Shown here: positions 13,476 through 13,564 of the stretch, piece after piece
How the letters are laid out: each line of letters opens with the position of its first letter
Numbering within the stretch: position 1 is the first letter of the stretch
DNA from: Candidatus Cloacimonadota bacterium
Lineage (GTDB): Bacteria > Cloacimonadota > Cloacimonadia > Cloacimonadales > TCS61
NCBI GenBank assembly: GCA_021108055.1
Contig: JAIORR010000061.1
Span: forward strand, 1-13,564
Reading direction: 5' to 3'
DNA length: 13,564 nt
The notes under the pieces: generated by a model
Database searches by the model: none
The model's input: the letters and a program-made list of their open reading frames with translations, nothing else
Told to the model about the DNA's origin: nothing
Program-made: the position numbers and the translations under genes

Positions 13476-13564
13476 CTTTTGTTAATGTCTCGGAAATTAT
13501 AGGTAAGAATGCACCTTTTGAAAGAAAAGTATATTTATTTGCCTTTTTCAATTGTTTAAGATTG

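Noticed and set aside
1..13564. Defence system, prophage, integrase, toxin-antitoxin pair or secondary-metabolite genes
   Set aside because: I looked for these and saw none. Apart from the two small ORFs, every substantial coding region is a recognised metabolic, RNA-modification or chaperone gene.

Overview
This window looks like chromosome from a Gram-negative, probably anaerobic bacterium with about 40% GC. DnaK carries the Gram-negative-type insert in its ATPase domain. Fumarase is the oxygen-sensitive two-subunit Fe-S class, and heat-shock control is of the HrcA/CIRCE kind. The gene set, codon use and intergenic repeats remind me of Cloacimonadota or a nearby FCB-group lineage, but that placement is an impression and not demonstrated.

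Positions 1-5307 (+ strand) hold a five-gene C4-dicarboxylate module: succinyl-CoA synthetase beta and alpha (sucC, sucD, ATGA overlap), fumarate hydratase alpha and beta, and a malic enzyme. Together they link succinyl-CoA/succinate and fumarate/malate to pyruvate. Only a fumarate reductase/succinate dehydrogenase step is missing from a continuous route. The module is broken by two repeat-bearing gaps, a palindrome between the fumarase subunit genes and a cluster of TTGAAAAGG-type repeats before the malic enzyme gene.

Positions 5308-5599 are a convergent intergenic region rich in inverted repeats.

Positions 5600-8237 (- strand) hold, in transcription order, a 51-codon HTH-like ORF, rsmE (16S rRNA m3U1498 methyltransferase), an HD-domain CCA-adding enzyme/poly(A) polymerase, and a highly charged 126-residue protein of unknown function. 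rsmE, the nucleotidyltransferase gene and the small gene are packed with gaps or overlaps of a few bases. Positions 8238-8533 carry no convincing gene but do carry palindromes and a second copy of the TC(C/A)GTGT repeat.

Positions 8534-13564 (- strand) are a classical hrcA-grpE-dnaK-dnaJ heat-shock operon. Its promoter region has a 26-of-27-type CIRCE operator just after the start point, and a second, half-degenerate CIRCE-like site over the -35 box. A strong hairpin separates dnaK from dnaJ.

Most of the window is recognisable housekeeping sequence. I found no defence system, CRISPR array, tRNA, rRNA or intact mobile element. The less ordinary material is in the intergenic repeats, the double-operator promoter and the two small ORFs.
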